Positions 5,237 through 6,092 of a DNA stretch of 6,092 bases are shown in pieces. Location: positions 1 through 6,092 of the forward strand of contig CAZHNG010000388.1 in the NCBI GenBank assembly GCA_964533785.1. Reading direction: 5' to 3'. Each line of letters opens with the position of its first letter. Positions within the stretch are counted from its first letter, which is position 1. Made by a program: the position numbers and the translations under genes. The notes beneath the pieces are model-generated. The model worked only from the letters and a program-made list of their open reading frames with translations, was not told where the DNA came from and ran no database searches. The stretch is from JANQRV01 sp964533785. GTDB taxonomy: Bacteria > Bacteroidota > Bacteroidia > Chitinophagales > Saprospiraceae.

Positions 5237-5851
5237 ATGAGTGTAGCGGAAAAAAGAACAGCGCAAAAATTTACATTTAAAGAATACCTGGAATTAGAGC
5301 AACAAGCAGAACACAAAAGTGAATTCTGGGATGGGCTTATTGTTGCTATGGCTGGTGGAAGGCCCAACCACAATAAAATAACTAATAGTATTGGCTCTGC
5401 TATAGATTTTGAATTGGATAAAAAAAATAAGGATTGTAGTGTCTATAGTAGCGATCAAATGGTATTTATTCCTGTTTTTAATCGAGGCGTTTATCCCGAT
5501 TGTATGGTTATTTGTGGTGAGGAGGAATTACACGAAGAAAGCGAAGTTGTTATCACCAATCCCCAACTAATCATTGAAGTACTTTCTGAATCGACAAAAG
5601 AATACGACGTCAGTACAAAATTTGAAGGTTACCGCAGTATACCCTCTTTCAAAGAGTACGTTTTGGTATGGCAAACCATTCCTAAAGTACAATCCTGGTA
5701 CAAAGAAGCCGAAGATCTGTGGCGGATCTCCAGTGCTTTTGGTTTGGATGAAAGTATTTCGCTTTACTCTATTGGCTGTGAAGTAGCACTCCGGGATATT
5801 TACAAGCGCGTGAAAGATTTGGAAGACCAAGACTTGCCAAATGCATATTAA
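5237..5851 (+). CDS. Uma2 family (DUF820) PD-(D/E)XK nuclease-like protein
   Basis: This is a 204-residue protein of normal Uma2 length, from the ATG at 5237. It opens with FTFKEYLELEQQAEHKSEFWDG, the usual family N-terminus with the conserved glutamate (E29) and glycine; H45 sits in NHNKI. The core carries YPDCMV (P87, D88), NPQLIIEVLSEST (E114) and D124/K128 before the family-typical GYRSIPSFKEYVLV. These are the acidic and basic positions expected of the PD-(D/E)XK fold, though, as in many Uma2 proteins, the lysine directly after the glutamate is absent. The frame is open upstream to a TTG at 5132, but that 35-residue extension is unrelated to the family and spans the -7 box, so I exclude it. 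Uma2 genes are common, often multi-copy, in cyanobacteria and Bacteroidota; nuclease activity is presumed from the fold and the biological role is unknown. It is divergent from the ATPase gene, which also has a PD-(D/E)XK-like domain. Confidence 0.88.
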   Translation: MSVAEKRTAQKFTFKEYLELEQQAEHKSEFWDGLIVAMAGGRPNHNKITNSIGSAIDFELDKKNKDCSVYSSDQMVFIPVFNRGVYPDCMVICGEEELHEESEVVITNPQLIIEVLSESTKEYDVSTKFEGYRSIPSFKEYVLVWQTIPKVQSWYKEAEDLWRISSAFGLDESISLYSIGCEVALRDIYKRVKDLEDQDLPNAY

Positions 5852-5872
5852 ATCAGGAGTAGTTAAAAAAAT

Positions 5873-5905
5873 AAATGGGTGCCATGCGAATCTTTTATCC
5901 CATTT
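5873..5905 (-). terminator. Terminator-like hairpin for minus-strand transcription
   Basis: The arms AAATGGG (5873-5879) and CCCATTT (5899-5905) enclose a 19-base loop. On the minus strand the stem is followed by ATTTTTTTAA, a proper T-run, so it would stop transcripts entering from the right edge. On the plus strand, after the Uma2 stop (5849-5851), the stem is preceded by A7 and followed by only a mixed pyrimidine stretch, so termination of Uma2 there is less certain. The long loop lowers confidence. Confidence 0.35.
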
Positions 5906-5949
5906 CTAATATCTTCTTCTAAGTAAATCTTCAACTTACCATCAACTTA

Positions 5950-6092
5950 GAGGCTGTTTCATTTAGGTTTTTGAAATTTATTATAGGGCATTTTTGGCCA
6001 ATCGCAGCCATTTTTGAGGGGCATATCCCTAGGTATGGGGTGCAGCCCGATTTTGATGTACAACGATCGGATGTAGTACAAGCATCTGTAAT
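5950..6092. mobile_element. Possible insertion-sequence end running off the right edge
   Basis: GAGGCTGTTTC (5950-5960) resembles the outer ends of several insertion-sequence families that begin GAGGCTGTTTC. On the minus strand a frame open from the window edge ends at a stop only a few bases inside this point (5959-5961). Its 44 codons (including IKIGLHPIPRDMPLKNG) are not recognisable as a transposase, so this may be only a non-coding terminal region. The opposite end and any target duplication lie outside the window. Confidence 0.25.

Noticed and set aside
5933..6092. Minus-strand frame of about 53 codons open from the right edge to about 5933
   Set aside because: It reads through the IS-like end and is cysteine- and threonine-rich with no recognisable motif; probably chance.

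Overview
The window looks like chromosomal DNA from a member of the Bacteroidota, probably a Saprospiria-type marine or sludge organism. Three things point there: a GLPGLI-family secreted protein (a family essentially confined to this phylum); an outer-membrane beta-barrel protein with an N-terminal carboxypeptidase-regulatory-like domain; and promoter-like TAnnTTTG boxes with no Shine-Dalgarno sequences ahead of the starts. The genus-level guess is inference only.

Left half (1-3113, all minus strand): a GLPGLI-family protein gene is followed 159 bp later by a TonB-receptor-like outer-membrane barrel gene, an order familiar from Bacteroidota. Both frames are broken. The barrel gene is split into a 291-codon N-terminal part (signal peptide, regulatory-like domain, plug) and a 413-codon barrel part in another frame. 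The GLPGLI gene needs two one-base corrections, one in its signal peptide and one in its middle, after which it reads as about 255 residues with a normal signal peptide. All three breaks sit at or beside homopolymer runs. They are therefore either real decay or assembly errors, and the sequence alone cannot say which.

Right half (3325-5851): an intact AAA-type ATPase with a C-terminal PD-(D/E)XK nuclease-like (DUF234-type) domain runs on the minus strand. It is divergent from an intact Uma2-family (DUF820) PD-(D/E)XK protein on the plus strand. Both are typical accessory genes. Each has a good TAnnTTTG box a short distance before an internal ATG, so both starts are moved inward from the longest open frames.

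The 478-bp divergent spacer (4759-5236) is the most structured part of the window. It contains a 99-bp palindrome with nested arms sharing one dyad axis and abutting the ATPase start codon. It also holds a second hairpin sharing a 10-bp word with the first, imperfect direct repeats, and a 166-bp segment bounded by 12-bp direct repeats with short imperfect terminal inverted repeats, which resembles a miniature mobile element. The right edge (5852-6092) has no convincing gene; it holds a terminator-like hairpin facing minus-strand transcription and a sequence resembling an insertion-sequence end running off the window. I see no CRISPR array, tRNA or rRNA.
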